A stretch of 64,000 nucleotides of DNA, taken from NCBI RefSeq assembly GCF_040546815.1, contig NZ_JBEPOO010000001.1, positions 2,294,001 to 2,358,000 on the forward strand, written 5' to 3'. This DNA is from Devosia sp. 2618 (GTDB lineage Bacteria; Pseudomonadota; Alphaproteobacteria; Rhizobiales; Devosiaceae). Below, one piece after another: positions 1 through 7,490 of the stretch (position 1 is the stretch's first letter; each line of letters begins with the position of its first letter). The position numbers and the translations under genes were made by a program. The notes under the pieces were generated by a model. It ran no database searches and had not been told where the DNA came from. It worked only from the letters and a program-made list of their open reading frames with translations.

Positions 1-1085
1 TCGGGGTTGATCTGCCCGGTCACGCGATAGCTATGGAAATTCTCGAACTCACGGATCGCCCGCGCGGTGCCGTCGCCGGGATGCCCGTCGATTGAGCCCA
101 TGTAAAAGCCCAGGCTCGCAAGGCCACGCTGGATCTGGCTGACCAGTTGCGTGTCGTTGGCTGGCGTCAGGACTGGCGCAGGAGCCGCTGCTGCCATCAT
201 CTGTTCGGGCACAGGCGCGGCCTGCACGGCCGTGACCGGCTGCGGCGGCGCAACGGCCGCAGGCAGCGGCTGCGCGGTGCTGGCCATCATCGGCATGGCT
301 GGAATTGGGTTTGCGGCTGGCTGCGACCGGCTGCCATCAACGGCGGCGACAATCGAATCGAGCGTCTGTGCTGCGGCGTTGCCGACCGTATCGACAGCCT
401 GATCAACCGGCGACAGCGTCGGCAATTGCGCAACGACGCGATCGGGCTGCGGCGCTGGCTGAACCGGCGCGACCTGAATCGGCGCGGGTGCTGGCTGCAC
501 GACGGCAACCGGACGCGACGGCGCCCTGCCCGCTCCGTCGGAGCGCAGGATGGCGTCGATGACGGTGCGGCTCAGCGCGCCCGTCGGGTTCATGTTGTTC
601 CGCTGCTCGAACAGTCGAATGGCATTGGCGGTCATCGGGCCATAGAAGCCATCGACCGTGCCGTTGAACAGGCCAAGTTCGGAAAGCTTCTTCTGCACGG
701 CGAACGCGTCGGCATTGCCAACGGGCTGCTCTGGAATCGCCCGCGAGGCGGTCGGCACGCTGCCGGTGGTATCCTGCAGCATTGGTACGGCGACAGCCTG
801 CTCGCGCGTCATGGCGGGCATGGGCTCAGGCACCTGCGCTGGCAGACCGACGCCGACCGGCACATCACGCGCCGGCGTAAAGAACGGCGCCGGGTGGCGC
901 GTGGTCTGGAAATACAGCGCATTGCTGGCGGCCAGCGCCGTCAGCGTCACCATGGCCATCAGCGCCGTCGAGGCCAAGGGCGCGCGCATGTAGCGTTCGA
1001 ATGTCCAGTGACCGGCACGACCGAGTGTGGTCGCAACGGCACTGCCCGCCATCAAGGGCAGGCGCGTGAAGGTTGTTGCCGTCAT
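1..1085 (-). CDS. Membrane-anchored peptidoglycan-binding protein (3' end outside window)
   Basis: The reading frame starts at an ATG at 1085 that overlaps the stop of the upstream sensor kinase (ATGA), so the two are translationally coupled. It runs off the left edge, leaving about 361 codons visible. A single hydrophobic segment lies near residues 42-58, after a basic N-terminus. Two PG_binding_1-like repeats are visible, at about residues 120-170 (with LSELGLFNGTVDGFYG) and 312-361 (with LASLGFYMGSIDGHPG). The stretch between them is rich in Pro, Ala, Gln and Val and is probably disordered. The likely role is anchoring to the cell wall. Coupling to the kinase suggests an envelope or cell-cycle link, but the function is not known. 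Confidence 0.75.
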   Translation of the reverse strand, partial: MTATTFTRLPLMAGSAVATTLGRAGHWTFERYMRAPLASTALMAMVTLTALAASNALYFQTTRHPAPFFTPARDVPVGVGLPAQVPEPMPAMTREQAVAVPMLQDTTGSVPTASRAIPEQPVGNADAFAVQKKLSELGLFNGTVDGFYGPMTANAIRLFEQRNNMNPTGALSRTVIDAILRSDGAGRAPSRPVAVVQPAPAPIQVAPVQPAPQPDRVVAQLPTLSPVDQAVDTVGNAAAQTLDSIVAAVDGSRSQPAANPIPAMPMMASTAQPLPAAVAPPQPVTAVQAAPVPEQMMAAAAPAPVLTPANDTQLVSQIQRGLASLGFYMGSIDGHPGDGTARAIREFENFHSYRVTGQINP

Positions 1086-2893
1086 TGCGCTTTTCTTTTT
1101 TCGTCTTGCCATGGATGGTTCGGTGCGGCGGCTGGTTCTTTGCGGAAGGGTGTTATGGACGCAGTCTCTTCGTTCTTTATTGCTGGACCGTTTATGGGAA
1201 GCAAAACAGTGACGGTTGTCCCCGCTCCGATTTCCGACATAGCCCGCAAAGTCCCATTATGGAGGTCTACGAGGCCCTTCACAATCGAGAGACCAAGTCC
1301 GGTTCCCTCGTAACGACGCGCCAGACCGTCCTGCACCTGGAAGAAGGCCTCGCCGATTCGGCTGAGCGATTCGGGCGCCATGCCGACGCCGTTGTCGCTG
1401 ACCGAGAGATTGAGGCACTGGCCCTGACGTTTCAGGCTGACAGTGACCCGACCACCGGGATGGCTGAACTTGATGGCGTTCGACAACAGGTTCAGCAGGA
1501 TCTGACGGAAGGCGCGCTCATCGGCGACCAGCATTGGCAGGTTTGGCGCAATGTCGGTCGCCAGCCTCACGTCCTGCTTCTGCGCCATGGCCTCGACCAT
1601 TTTGTAGCAGGGCTGGATGGCGTCTTCGGCCACGAAGGGCTCGGTCTGGACTTCAAACTTGCCCGCTTCAATGCGCGACATATCGAGCAGCATGCGCACC
1701 ACTTCGAGCAGGTGCTTGCCGCTCTGGTGGATGAGGCCCGCATATTCGCGATGGGTTGGCGACAGGTCACCGCCGATATTGCTGGTCATCATTTCGGAGA
1801 ACCCGACCACCGCGTTGAGCGGGGTGCGCAGTTCATGACCGATCGTGGCGAGGAAGCGCGACTTGGCCGACGACGCGTCTTCAGCCGAGCGACGGGCCTC
1901 GAGCATGGCCAGCTCATTGTCCTTGCGGCTGGTGACGTCGCGGAACAGCGCTACAACTTCGTGGCGGGTCGCGGCGGCGTCGAGACCGACAACGGGCGAC
2001 AGGCTGATTTCAACCCAGATGAACTTCGGCACGGCGCTGGAAGCGCGGGGATCGTCTTGACGCATGCGCACTTCGATGACGCGCGCCTTGCCGCCCTGGT
2101 TCGCATCGGCGAAGGCCGTCAGATAAACCGGACGATCGAGCACGTGCAGCCGCTCGCCGAGGTTTGCACCCGAGAGTTCGAAGCGGCGGCAGCCAAACAG
2201 CTGCTCGGACGAGCGCGAGGCCAAAAGGATTTCGCCATCGGCGGAGAAGCGGACAACGCCGTCCTGCACATGCTCAATCAGGTGCCGGTACATGGTTAGC
2301 TGGGCCTTGTCGTAAACTTCATAGGCCGTGTTCATGCGGTTGGAGCTGTGCGCAATCAGAGCAACGCCAGCCAGGAACGCGCCAGCGGCCGTCAGCATCA
2401 GCGTCGTGCCATCGACGGGGAAGACGGAGGTCGCAAAGGCGGCGCTCACGCCGGCTAGGCCAATCACGCCAGCCAGCATGATCCAGCTTTGGCGACGCAA
2501 CGTGCCGTGGCCGAGCAGCGAGGCAAGGATTGGCGCCATGGTCGCAACGGCCAGGCCCGCGTCGGCGAACTGGGCATCGGCCAGCGTCAGAATGCAGCCC
2601 ATGGCCAGCAGCAGGTAGACCTGCCCGGCGGCGGATTCGTCAAACAGATTGCGCTGGTGCAGCGTCAGGGTGGTCATGCCGCCAGCCAGGGCCATGGCGG
2701 CAATCGCGAAGGGAACGGCACTGCCGACGATCAGGCCATAGATGGCGAACGGCATCGCGAGCGAGCTGAGCAGAATAAGAATGCGCGAATTGTTAGCAAG
2801 CGTCTTGCGGCGCAGCATTTCCGGCCGATGGCCGCTGCCGGCCACGGTCAGGGGCATCTCTTTGCTTGCGCCAAAAGAGAACACGCTACGCAT
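1082..2893 (-). CDS. Membrane PAS-domain sensor histidine kinase (PleC/DivJ-like)
   Basis: This is a hybrid-free histidine kinase of about 603 residues. Roughly five to six hydrophobic segments fill residues 40-185. A PAS-like region at about 203-325 precedes a HisKA domain with the H-box FLATIGHELRTPLNAVVGF (His about 353) and a HATPase_c domain with an N-box (LLNLLSNAIKFSHPGG), a DNGVG motif and an EGTGLGLSIV G2 box. The H-box resembles the PleC/DivJ/PdhS cell-cycle kinases of alphaproteobacteria, although I cannot assign it to one of them. I chose the ATG at 2893; a TTG two codons upstream and an ATG at about residue 13 are also possible. The downstream gene overlaps it by 4 bp. Confidence 0.85.
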   Translation of the reverse strand: MRSVFSFGASKEMPLTVAGSGHRPEMLRRKTLANNSRILILLSSLAMPFAIYGLIVGSAVPFAIAAMALAGGMTTLTLHQRNLFDESAAGQVYLLLAMGCILTLADAQFADAGLAVATMAPILASLLGHGTLRRQSWIMLAGVIGLAGVSAAFATSVFPVDGTTLMLTAAGAFLAGVALIAHSSNRMNTAYEVYDKAQLTMYRHLIEHVQDGVVRFSADGEILLASRSSEQLFGCRRFELSGANLGERLHVLDRPVYLTAFADANQGGKARVIEVRMRQDDPRASSAVPKFIWVEISLSPVVGLDAAATRHEVVALFRDVTSRKDNELAMLEARRSAEDASSAKSRFLATIGHELRTPLNAVVGFSEMMTSNIGGDLSPTHREYAGLIHQSGKHLLEVVRMLLDMSRIEAGKFEVQTEPFVAEDAIQPCYKMVEAMAQKQDVRLATDIAPNLPMLVADERAFRQILLNLLSNAIKFSHPGGRVTVSLKRQGQCLNLSVSDNGVGMAPESLSRIGEAFFQVQDGLARRYEGTGLGLSIVKGLVDLHNGTLRAMSEIGAGTTVTVLLPINGPAIKNEETASITPFRKEPAAAPNHPWQDEKRKAQ

Positions 2894-3223
2894 ACACAAT
2901 ACTCACTATCACGACGCCAACAGTCATGGGCCCTGGGCTCCACACTTGCGACGACGTAGCCGCAAACTGCCTGAATGGGATCAGGTCTTGTTGCCCCTAC
3001 ACTGATGCCCAAGACCTGAAGGCGAGCTTAAATCCAGCGCCCCCTGCCAGCCCCAAAATGGGCAAACGGGGTCCTTTCTCGGGTTAGCGTAAACAAGGTG
3101 TTTCCCTCGCCAACAACACCGATCGCATTTGCATAAAATTTTATCGAAATGTCCCAGCGCAGTTTAACGAGCTGTCTCTAGTGTCGTTCATGCAGGCCCA
3201 CTCAGTGCCGGCTTTAGATCTGG
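2894..3223. other. Gene-free intergenic region between divergent genes
   Basis: These 330 bp separate the minus-strand kinase from the plus-strand DUF5330 gene and must hold at least one promoter for each. I see no convincing coding frame. The only clear sequence feature is an AT-rich 12-bp palindrome, ATAAAATTTTAT, at 3133-3144, inside an A+T-rich patch that is a reasonable place for the plus-strand promoter. No full-consensus -35/-10 pair or regulator box was found. Confidence 0.5.
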
Positions 3224-3526
3224 ATGAGACCGATGTTTTTCGTAGCGCGTTCCGTATTTTGGCTGACCGTCGCCTATATGGTGATCCGGCCCGGCGTCGA
3301 CTTTGTCGATGCGCAAGCGCTGTCGAACCAGGCCATGGCTGCAGGCAGCCAGATGGTCGCCGAGCAGATCCAGAATATCGAATGTGACAGTTTCCAGTGC
3401 ATCGGCGGCAAGGCCGTTATCGCTGCTGCGCTGCAGTCTTCCCCGTCCGCCGATGCGACCATGCATGTCGCGCCGGTGATCGATCCAATGCCACTTCCAC
3501 GACCACGGCCGGATCGGGCGGGCTAG
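3224..3526 (+). CDS. DUF5330-like small membrane-associated protein
   Basis: This protein has 100 residues. It begins with a short hydrophobic segment containing FFVARSVFWLTVAYMVI, followed by a soluble part with a paired-cysteine stretch (CDSFQC) typical of the Hyphomicrobiales DUF5330 family. The family start usually falls just before the FFVARSVFW-like motif, so the ATG at 3233 is an alternative to the one used here. The strong terminator at 3613-3650 fits a single-gene transcript. The function is unknown; the family is small, conserved and probably exported or membrane-bound. Confidence 0.7.
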   Translation: MRPMFFVARSVFWLTVAYMVIRPGVDFVDAQALSNQAMAAGSQMVAEQIQNIECDSFQCIGGKAVIAAALQSSPSADATMHVAPVIDPMPLPRPRPDRAG

Positions 3527-3612
3527 CGGGCGCTTCTCCTCCAAAGCACCCAAATCAGACCCCAGGGTTTGCGTCCCTTGCCCAGGTGATGCACTCCAAA
3601 ACCCTGGCCCCT

Positions 3613-3650
3613 GGCCGCAAGCACACTGCCCTGTGCTTGCGGCCTTTTTC
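3613..3650 (+). terminator. Intrinsic terminator after the DUF5330 gene
   Basis: A perfect 13-bp stem (3613-3625 with 3632-3644) closes a 6-base loop and is followed by TTTTTC. This is the strongest plus-strand terminator in the window and ends the DUF5330 transcript about 90 bp after its stop codon. Confidence 0.9.
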
Positions 3651-3675
3651 TTGCGCAATGACCGGTTATGGAAAC

Positions 3676-3703
3676 AAAAAAGCCGCCGTGTCGGGGCGGC
3701 TTT
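3676..3703 (-). terminator. Intrinsic terminator after a 48-residue small gene
   Basis: Stem AAAGCCGCC (3679-3687) pairs with GGCGGCTTT (3695-3703). Read on the minus strand it ends in a run of T, directly after the stop codon of the small gene at 3710-3856, which supports that gene being transcribed. Confidence 0.8.
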
Positions 3704-3709
3704 GCATAT

Positions 3710-3856
3710 TCATTTGGTCGGCTGATCGAGGGGCTTGCCTGACGGATCATTCACCGGCCTGCCAAGATCGTCGATATTGTCGTCCTGCTGCTGTCCGGGC
3801 TTGGCCTCGGTAGGCCCACCCTTTTGCGGCTTTGGTTTTTGCGTAGGGCTTTTCAC
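3710..3856 (-). CDS. Small hydrophilic protein of 48 residues, GTG start
   Basis: A GTG start at 3856 sits 6-7 bases after a clean AGGAG ribosome-binding site (around 3863-3867), and the frame ends at a TGA followed within 10 bp by an intrinsic terminator. The predicted protein is very polar, rich in Lys, Pro, Gln and Asp, with an N-terminus like VKSPTQKPKPQKGG and a C-terminal half with DNIDDLGRPVNDPSGK. It has no hydrophobic segment and is probably disordered. I do not recognise a family. The ribosome-binding site plus terminator are the main evidence that it is real. Confidence 0.6.
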   Translation of the reverse strand: MKSPTQKPKPQKGGPTEAKPGQQQDDNIDDLGRPVNDPSGKPLDQPTK

Positions 3857-3874
3857 ATCAAGCTCCTGTTGCAG

Positions 3875-3900
3875 AAAAAGGCCCGGCGCAAGGCCGGGCC
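3875..3900 (-). terminator. Intrinsic terminator after the PRC-barrel gene
   Basis: On the minus strand the 8-bp stem GGCCCGGC / GCCGGGCC (3893-3900 with 3880-3887) closes a 5-base loop and is followed by TTTTTC. It lies 9 bp past the stop of the PRC-barrel gene and also separates it from the small gene at 3710-3856. Confidence 0.85.
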
Positions 3901-3908
3901 GGGTCAGC

Positions 3909-4205
3909 CTAGTGATGATGCTCTGGCATCTTTTCGAGCTGATCTTTCGTCCATGTCGTTACGGCGTGAACGTCGCCCTTGTCGTCGCGCATGAACTCGA
4001 GGTCGCGGATCGGCACGGCCACTGGCTTGGCGCCGAGACCAAGGAAACCGCCGACATCGACGATCACCTGAGCAGTCGCGCCGAAACCGTGCAGATGGGA
4101 TACCTTGCCGACCTTGTGGTCATCCGCGCCATAAATGGTGGCGCCTTCGAGAACTTCGCTGTTGAGTTCGGCGTCGTTCAGGCGGGTGTGGAGCGAGTGG
4201 TCCAT
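3909..4205 (-). CDS. PRC-barrel domain protein
   Basis: The protein has 98 residues and is a single PRC-barrel domain. The typical core is visible: a first strand around GATIYGADDHKVGKV, a glycine-rich turn (GGFLGLGAKPVAVPI) and the strand DLEFMRDDKGDVHAV, ending in HHH. Proteins of this kind in Hyphomicrobiales are small cytoplasmic or envelope-associated proteins, often stress-linked. The start at 4205 has a GAGG element about 10 bases upstream; the frame is open further upstream, but that extension does not resemble the family. The specific role is unknown. Confidence 0.8.
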   Translation of the reverse strand: MDHSLHTRLNDAELNSEVLEGATIYGADDHKVGKVSHLHGFGATAQVIVDVGGFLGLGAKPVAVPIRDLEFMRDDKGDVHAVTTWTKDQLEKMPEHHH

Positions 4206-4366
4206 ATCAAAGCATCCTCGTGTTTCTTGGACTGACACAATCGCTGGGACGCCAATGCGTTCCCATTTGGCGACCGGTTTTTGGCCACTGCCCCCACTCA
4301 CTTTGTCGTTAGCGTCCGCGTTGCTGGCTCTGGTAAAGCCGGCGCACTTTGACTAGATAGTGCCGC

Positions 4367-4792
4367 ATGACCGAGCCCCAAGCCTTCCAGGATATCGCCG
4401 AAAACCTGTCTTTTCTCGACGACTGGGAAGACCGGCTGAATTACGTGATCGAGCTCGGACAGGCGCTGCCGCCGATGGACGACGCGGACAAGACCGACGA
4501 GAACAAGGTCAAGGGCTGCGTCTCCAATGTATGGCTGGTGTCCAGCGTCGACCGCTCCAGCGACCAGCCTGTCATGAGCTTTCGCGGCCAGTCCGACGCC
4601 ATCATCACCAAAGGCCTGGTTGCCGTTCTGTTGGCCCTCTATTCGGGTCGGCCCGCCGCTGAGATCGCCGAAACCGACGCCATCGCCTGGTTCAACAAGG
4701 TCGGTCTCAGCGAACATCTGGGCATGCAGCGCTCCAACGGCCTCGTCGCCATGGTCAATCGCATGCGGTCCGAAGGCAAAGCGCTGAGCTGA
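4367..4792 (+). CDS. sufE: SufE-family cysteine desulfuration protein
   Basis: This 141-residue protein matches SufE over its full length. SufE accepts persulfide sulfur from the cysteine desulfurase SufS and passes it to the Fe-S scaffold SufB. The acceptor cysteine lies in KVKGCVSNVW (Cys about 51), and the C-terminal part (GRPAAEIAETDAIAWFNKVGL, LGMQRSNGL) is typical of the family. It stands alone here, without sufBCDS beside it, as is common in Rhizobiales where sufE is unlinked. It is convergent with the DUF6456 gene downstream. Confidence 0.92.
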   Translation: MTEPQAFQDIAENLSFLDDWEDRLNYVIELGQALPPMDDADKTDENKVKGCVSNVWLVSSVDRSSDQPVMSFRGQSDAIITKGLVAVLLALYSGRPAAEIAETDAIAWFNKVGLSEHLGMQRSNGLVAMVNRMRSEGKALS

Positions 4793-4813
4793 TCTCCTGG
4801 CACGCGCTACCGG

Positions 4814-5269
4814 CTAGGTTCGCGCAATCAGTGGTAGTCGCGCTTCCAGCCAGTTTTGCGCCGTCGCTCCATGAGCACCTGTCGCCTGCGATGTCAGGCC
4901 AAAATTCTGCGCCAGTTGTTCGAGTGCAATGCGCAGCACCAGCTTGGCGCTGCGGCGTGGCCAGCGGCGTTCCAGTTCAATCATCTGCAGGCCCTTGCCC
5001 AGCCCACAATGATCAAACACCACCCCCCAGCAATCCACCGGTAGAATAGCCGCCAGTTTGTTGAGCCGCTGACGCGCCTCGGCCGCGCTTTCCGTGGCGA
5101 TTTCGACGCCATTGCCAGCCTCTCCGCCGACTGCCGCCGGATTGTAGGACATGGTCACGCGCTGGGCGATTTGGGCGCGCTGCACCAGCCGCTCGAACCG
5201 TTCGGCCGCCGCCACGTGATGTGGCGCTAGAAACGCGGCCTTGTCTGCCGGCTGCTTCTTAAGCGGCAT
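4814..5269 (-). CDS. DUF6456 protein
   Basis: This protein of 151 residues contains the DUF6456 signature seen in Hyphomicrobiales: an N-terminal AERFERLVQRAQIAQRVTMSYNP, then a helical region with VDCWGVVFDHCGLGKGL and ELERRWPRRSAKLVLRIALEQLA. The layout suggests a small DNA-associated helical domain. The ATG at 5269 overlaps the end of the upstream DnaA-like gene by 11 bp, so the two are probably co-translated. In other genera, DUF6456 occurs in larger proteins with an N-terminal helix-turn-helix, so this pair may be a split version. The function is unknown. Confidence 0.75.
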   Translation of the reverse strand: MPLKKQPADKAAFLAPHHVAAAERFERLVQRAQIAQRVTMSYNPAAVGGEAGNGVEIATESAAEARQRLNKLAAILPVDCWGVVFDHCGLGKGLQMIELERRWPRRSAKLVLRIALEQLAQNFGLTSQATGAHGATAQNWLEARLPLIART

Positions 5270-5642
5270 CGCTGAGGCTCCCATAAGCGGCGACCAATCC
5301 GGCTTCGAGTTGGCGTTCGAGTTCGCAGACCTCTTCGTCAAAGCGGAGGTCATCACGCATGTCTTCAACCAAGGCGCAGGCATAGGACACCGTCGTCCGG
5401 TCCCTGCCGAAGGCTTCGCCGACTTCCTTGAGGCTGCGGCCGAGCACGACGTGGGAGAGATACATTGCCAACTGGCGGGCGCGGGCCGTGGGCAATCGGC
5501 TGCGGGATTTGTGCATTAATAGGCGGATCGGCACTTTCCTATGCCGCGCCACCAAAGCGATGGCATCGTCGCAAGTACTGCGCCGCGCACTGCGCTGAAC
5601 TGTGTCAGCATACCGCTCGGGACTGGAAAGTGAGTCGTACAT
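5259..5642 (-). CDS. DnaA domain IV-like DNA-binding protein
   Basis: The protein has 127 residues. Residues about 47-95 (RARQLAMYLSHVVLGRSL, EVGEAFGRDRTTVSYACALV) match the C-terminal DNA-binding domain IV of DnaA, including the GRDxTTV signature loop that reads the DnaA box. There is no AAA+ ATPase domain, so it is not an initiator. It could bind DnaA-box-like sites as a regulator. A GAGG ribosome-binding site lies 7 bases before the ATG at 5642. It is coupled to the DUF6456 gene. Confidence 0.8.
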   Translation of the reverse strand: MYDSLSSPERYADTVQRSARRSTCDDAIALVARHRKVPIRLLMHKSRSRLPTARARQLAMYLSHVVLGRSLKEVGEAFGRDRTTVSYACALVEDMRDDLRFDEEVCELERQLEAGLVAAYGSLSDAA

Positions 5643-5724
5643 AGGAGTGCCTCAACGCGTATAAGGAATTTATTCCTATATACTGCGTGAGGCAATGGGA
5701 GACGGGGATAAGTGTCGTCAAATA

Positions 5725-5759
5725 TTCAAACGGCCGCCCACGAGGGACGGCCGTTTGAA
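5725..5759. repeat. Perfect inverted repeat between the MucR and DnaA-like genes
   Basis: TTCAAACGGCCG at 5725-5736 is the exact reverse complement of CGGCCGTTTGAA at 5748-5759, with an 11-base loop. It lies about 60 bp downstream of the mucR stop and is probably its terminator hairpin, though neither side has a good T-run. Confidence 0.6.
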
Positions 5760-5816
5760 GCTTCTTTACCGCCGGGGCCCAGATCGGGCGCGACGTCTCG
5801 TGGCGTAGAGTTGGCG

Positions 5817-6239
5817 TTAGGCTGCCTTGCGACCCAGACCGTTGTCCTTGGCCAATTTCGAGCGGGTTGCAGAGTAGTTTGGAGCAACCATCGGGTAATC
5901 AGCAGGCAGGCCCCACTTCTCGCGGTATTCTTCTGGCGAGAGATTGTAATGGGTACGCAGGTGACGCTTCAAAGATTTGAACTTCTTACCGTCTTCAAGG
6001 CAGATAATGAAGTCAGCAGCAACGGACTTACGGACCGGAACAGCAGGCTTTAGTTCTTCAACAGGAACCTGGACTTCGTTGGTCTGCAAGGCGCGCAGCG
6101 CACCATGAACCTCGGCGATCAGCTTGGGCAGATCGGTCGTGCTCACAGAGTTGTGGCTGACATAGGCTGAGACGATCTCGGTGCTGAGCTCGATTAGTTC
6201 GTGCTCATAACCTGTCGCCGCGCCGGCGGTGTCATTCAT
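5817..6239 (-). CDS. mucR: MucR/Ros family transcriptional regulator
   Basis: The 140-residue protein is a Ros/MucR regulator, a class that controls exopolysaccharide, motility and virulence genes in Rhizobiales and silences A+T-rich promoters. The N-terminal half (about 1-55) matches the oligomerisation region, and the C-terminal zinc-finger region carries CLEDGKKFKSLKRHLRTHY and LSPEEYREKWGLP. The second cysteine position of the classical Ros finger is Asp here (CLED rather than CxxC), as in several MucR homologs that fold without or with altered zinc binding. It is monocistronic, and autoregulation is common in the family. Confidence 0.93.
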   Translation of the reverse strand: MNDTAGAATGYEHELIELSTEIVSAYVSHNSVSTTDLPKLIAEVHGALRALQTNEVQVPVEELKPAVPVRKSVAADFIICLEDGKKFKSLKRHLRTHYNLSPEEYREKWGLPADYPMVAPNYSATRSKLAKDNGLGRKAA

Positions 6240-6361
6240 AATTCAACCTTTCATTATTCTTATTGGGTGGCGACAAAATCAGCCGCTTCCATAGTACATT
6301 ACTAGGACTCTTTACTGGTACCCGCAAGCGGAAGGCACCAATTTACATGTTACCAATAGGA

Positions 6362-6718
6362 CTAATGATGGCCATCTTTAGGCGAGGCTTTAGACTGTAG
6401 ATCGTCGATAACTAGGTTTTTAGAAGAATAATCAATGTTTCGATAACTTACACGCGCCAGGAGGTGCGCGGAGACAGGCGTGGTGATTAATAGGAATAGG
6501 AACCCCATCACCGCTCTGAATGTAACACTGAGGTCAAGACTCACCAGTGCAATGGCGATGAAAATGAGACCGCCACCAACCGCGCCAGCTTTGGAAGCCG
6601 CGTGCATTCTAGTGTAGAGGTCGGGCAGTCTGAGGATGCCTATTGCGGCCGACAGGCTGAAGGCTGCACCCAGCAGCAACACTATACAGCCAGCATAGAT
6701 GGCGATGGCGCTGATCAT
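6362..6718 (-). CDS. mrpG: Mrp Na+/H+ antiporter subunit G
   Basis: The protein has 118 residues with three membrane helices and the family motif GILRLPDLYTRMHAASKAG in the first loop. It is the last gene of the mrpABCDEFG operon. Its ATG at 6718 overlaps the mrpF stop by 4 bp. MrpG is a small subunit required for assembly and activity of the multi-subunit antiporter in the inner membrane. Confidence 0.95.
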   Translation of the reverse strand: MISAIAIYAGCIVLLLGAAFSLSAAIGILRLPDLYTRMHAASKAGAVGGGLIFIAIALVSLDLSVTFRAVMGFLFLLITTPVSAHLLARVSYRNIDYSSKNLVIDDLQSKASPKDGHH

Positions 6719-7014
6719 TGTGCATCCCCCACGGCAAGTCTTTGCCGAGACAGCAGATAGCGGGCCAGCGCAATCGTCGCGAGAAACCCGAGCAGTGCAA
6801 GGGCGATGGCCAAATCCAGATACAGCGTTAGACCGGTGCGAATGGCGATGGCGCCAATAAAGCCCATGGCCGTCACTGCCATCAGGTCCAGCGCCAGTAT
6901 TCGGTCGGACAGCGTTGGCCCCACAATAATGCGAACAACCGAAATCAGCAGCGCCAGGCCAAGCATGCACAGTGCAATGGTCGTCGTGAGCGCAATGGCG
7001 TCTGCAGGTGTCAT
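6715..7014 (-). CDS. mrpF: Mrp Na+/H+ antiporter subunit F
   Basis: This 99-residue, three-helix protein contains RIIVGPTLSDRILALDLMA, the conserved MrpF motif with the buried Asp residues. The ATG at 7014 overlaps the mrpE stop (ATGA). Longer open frames upstream lie inside mrpE and are not the real N-terminus. It sits in the membrane next to MrpE and MrpG. Confidence 0.95.
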   Translation of the reverse strand: MTPADAIALTTTIALCMLGLALLISVVRIIVGPTLSDRILALDLMAVTAMGFIGAIAIRTGLTLYLDLAIALALLGFLATIALARYLLSRQRLAVGDAQ

Positions 7015-7490
7015 GAGTATATCTCCTTCACCGTCGCCTCGAAGCCTTGCGCGATCTCGGCGATCAGTGCCTCGCGCGATGTCAGATTGAGCGTGTGGAT
7101 ATAGAGCACACTGCGGTCGTCGCTGACGTCGATGCTGAGGGTACCCGGCGTCAGCGTGATCAGATTGGCCAGCAGGGTAATTTCGCGGTCCGAGGTGACG
7201 GTGAGGGGATAGGCGATGATCGCCGGGCGAATCGCAGCGCTTAGTCTGGGCGTCCACACCACGATGGCGACGCGGACGGCGCTGGCCATCAGCTCATAGA
7301 GAAACAGTAGGCAGAGCGAAGCGATCCGGCGCAGCCGCAACAGGCTGCGCGATGACTTGAAGACGTCGCGGAGGATAACCGCCGTTACCAGGGCAATGGC
7401 GAGCCCCAGCAGCAGGTTTGCCCCCGAGAAATTGCCGGTAATGGCCGCCCACAGGACCGATAGAGCGATGACGATGGCTGCTAGGCTCAT
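7011..7490 (-). CDS. mrpE: Mrp Na+/H+ antiporter subunit E
   Basis: The protein has 159 residues with two N-terminal membrane helices and a soluble domain carrying the MrpE motif ANLITLTPGTLSIDV. It overlaps both neighbours by 4 bp, as expected for a tightly coupled operon. MrpE is an accessory subunit needed for full antiport activity. Confidence 0.95.
   Translation of the reverse strand: MSLAAIVIALSVLWAAITGNFSGANLLLGLAIALVTAVILRDVFKSSRSLLRLRRIASLCLLFLYELMASAVRVAIVVWTPRLSAAIRPAIIAYPLTVTSDREITLLANLITLTPGTLSIDVSDDRSVLYIHTLNLTSREALIAEIAQGFEATVKEIYS

Noticed and set aside
1073..2299. A plus-strand frame of 408 codons opposite the sensor kinase
   Set aside because: The kinase H, N and G boxes are intact on the minus strand; the frame is a shadow.
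2894..3223. A CtrA box (TTAA-N7-TTAA) in front of the cell-cycle-like kinase
   Set aside because: Several TTAA-like words occur, but none in the right spacing.
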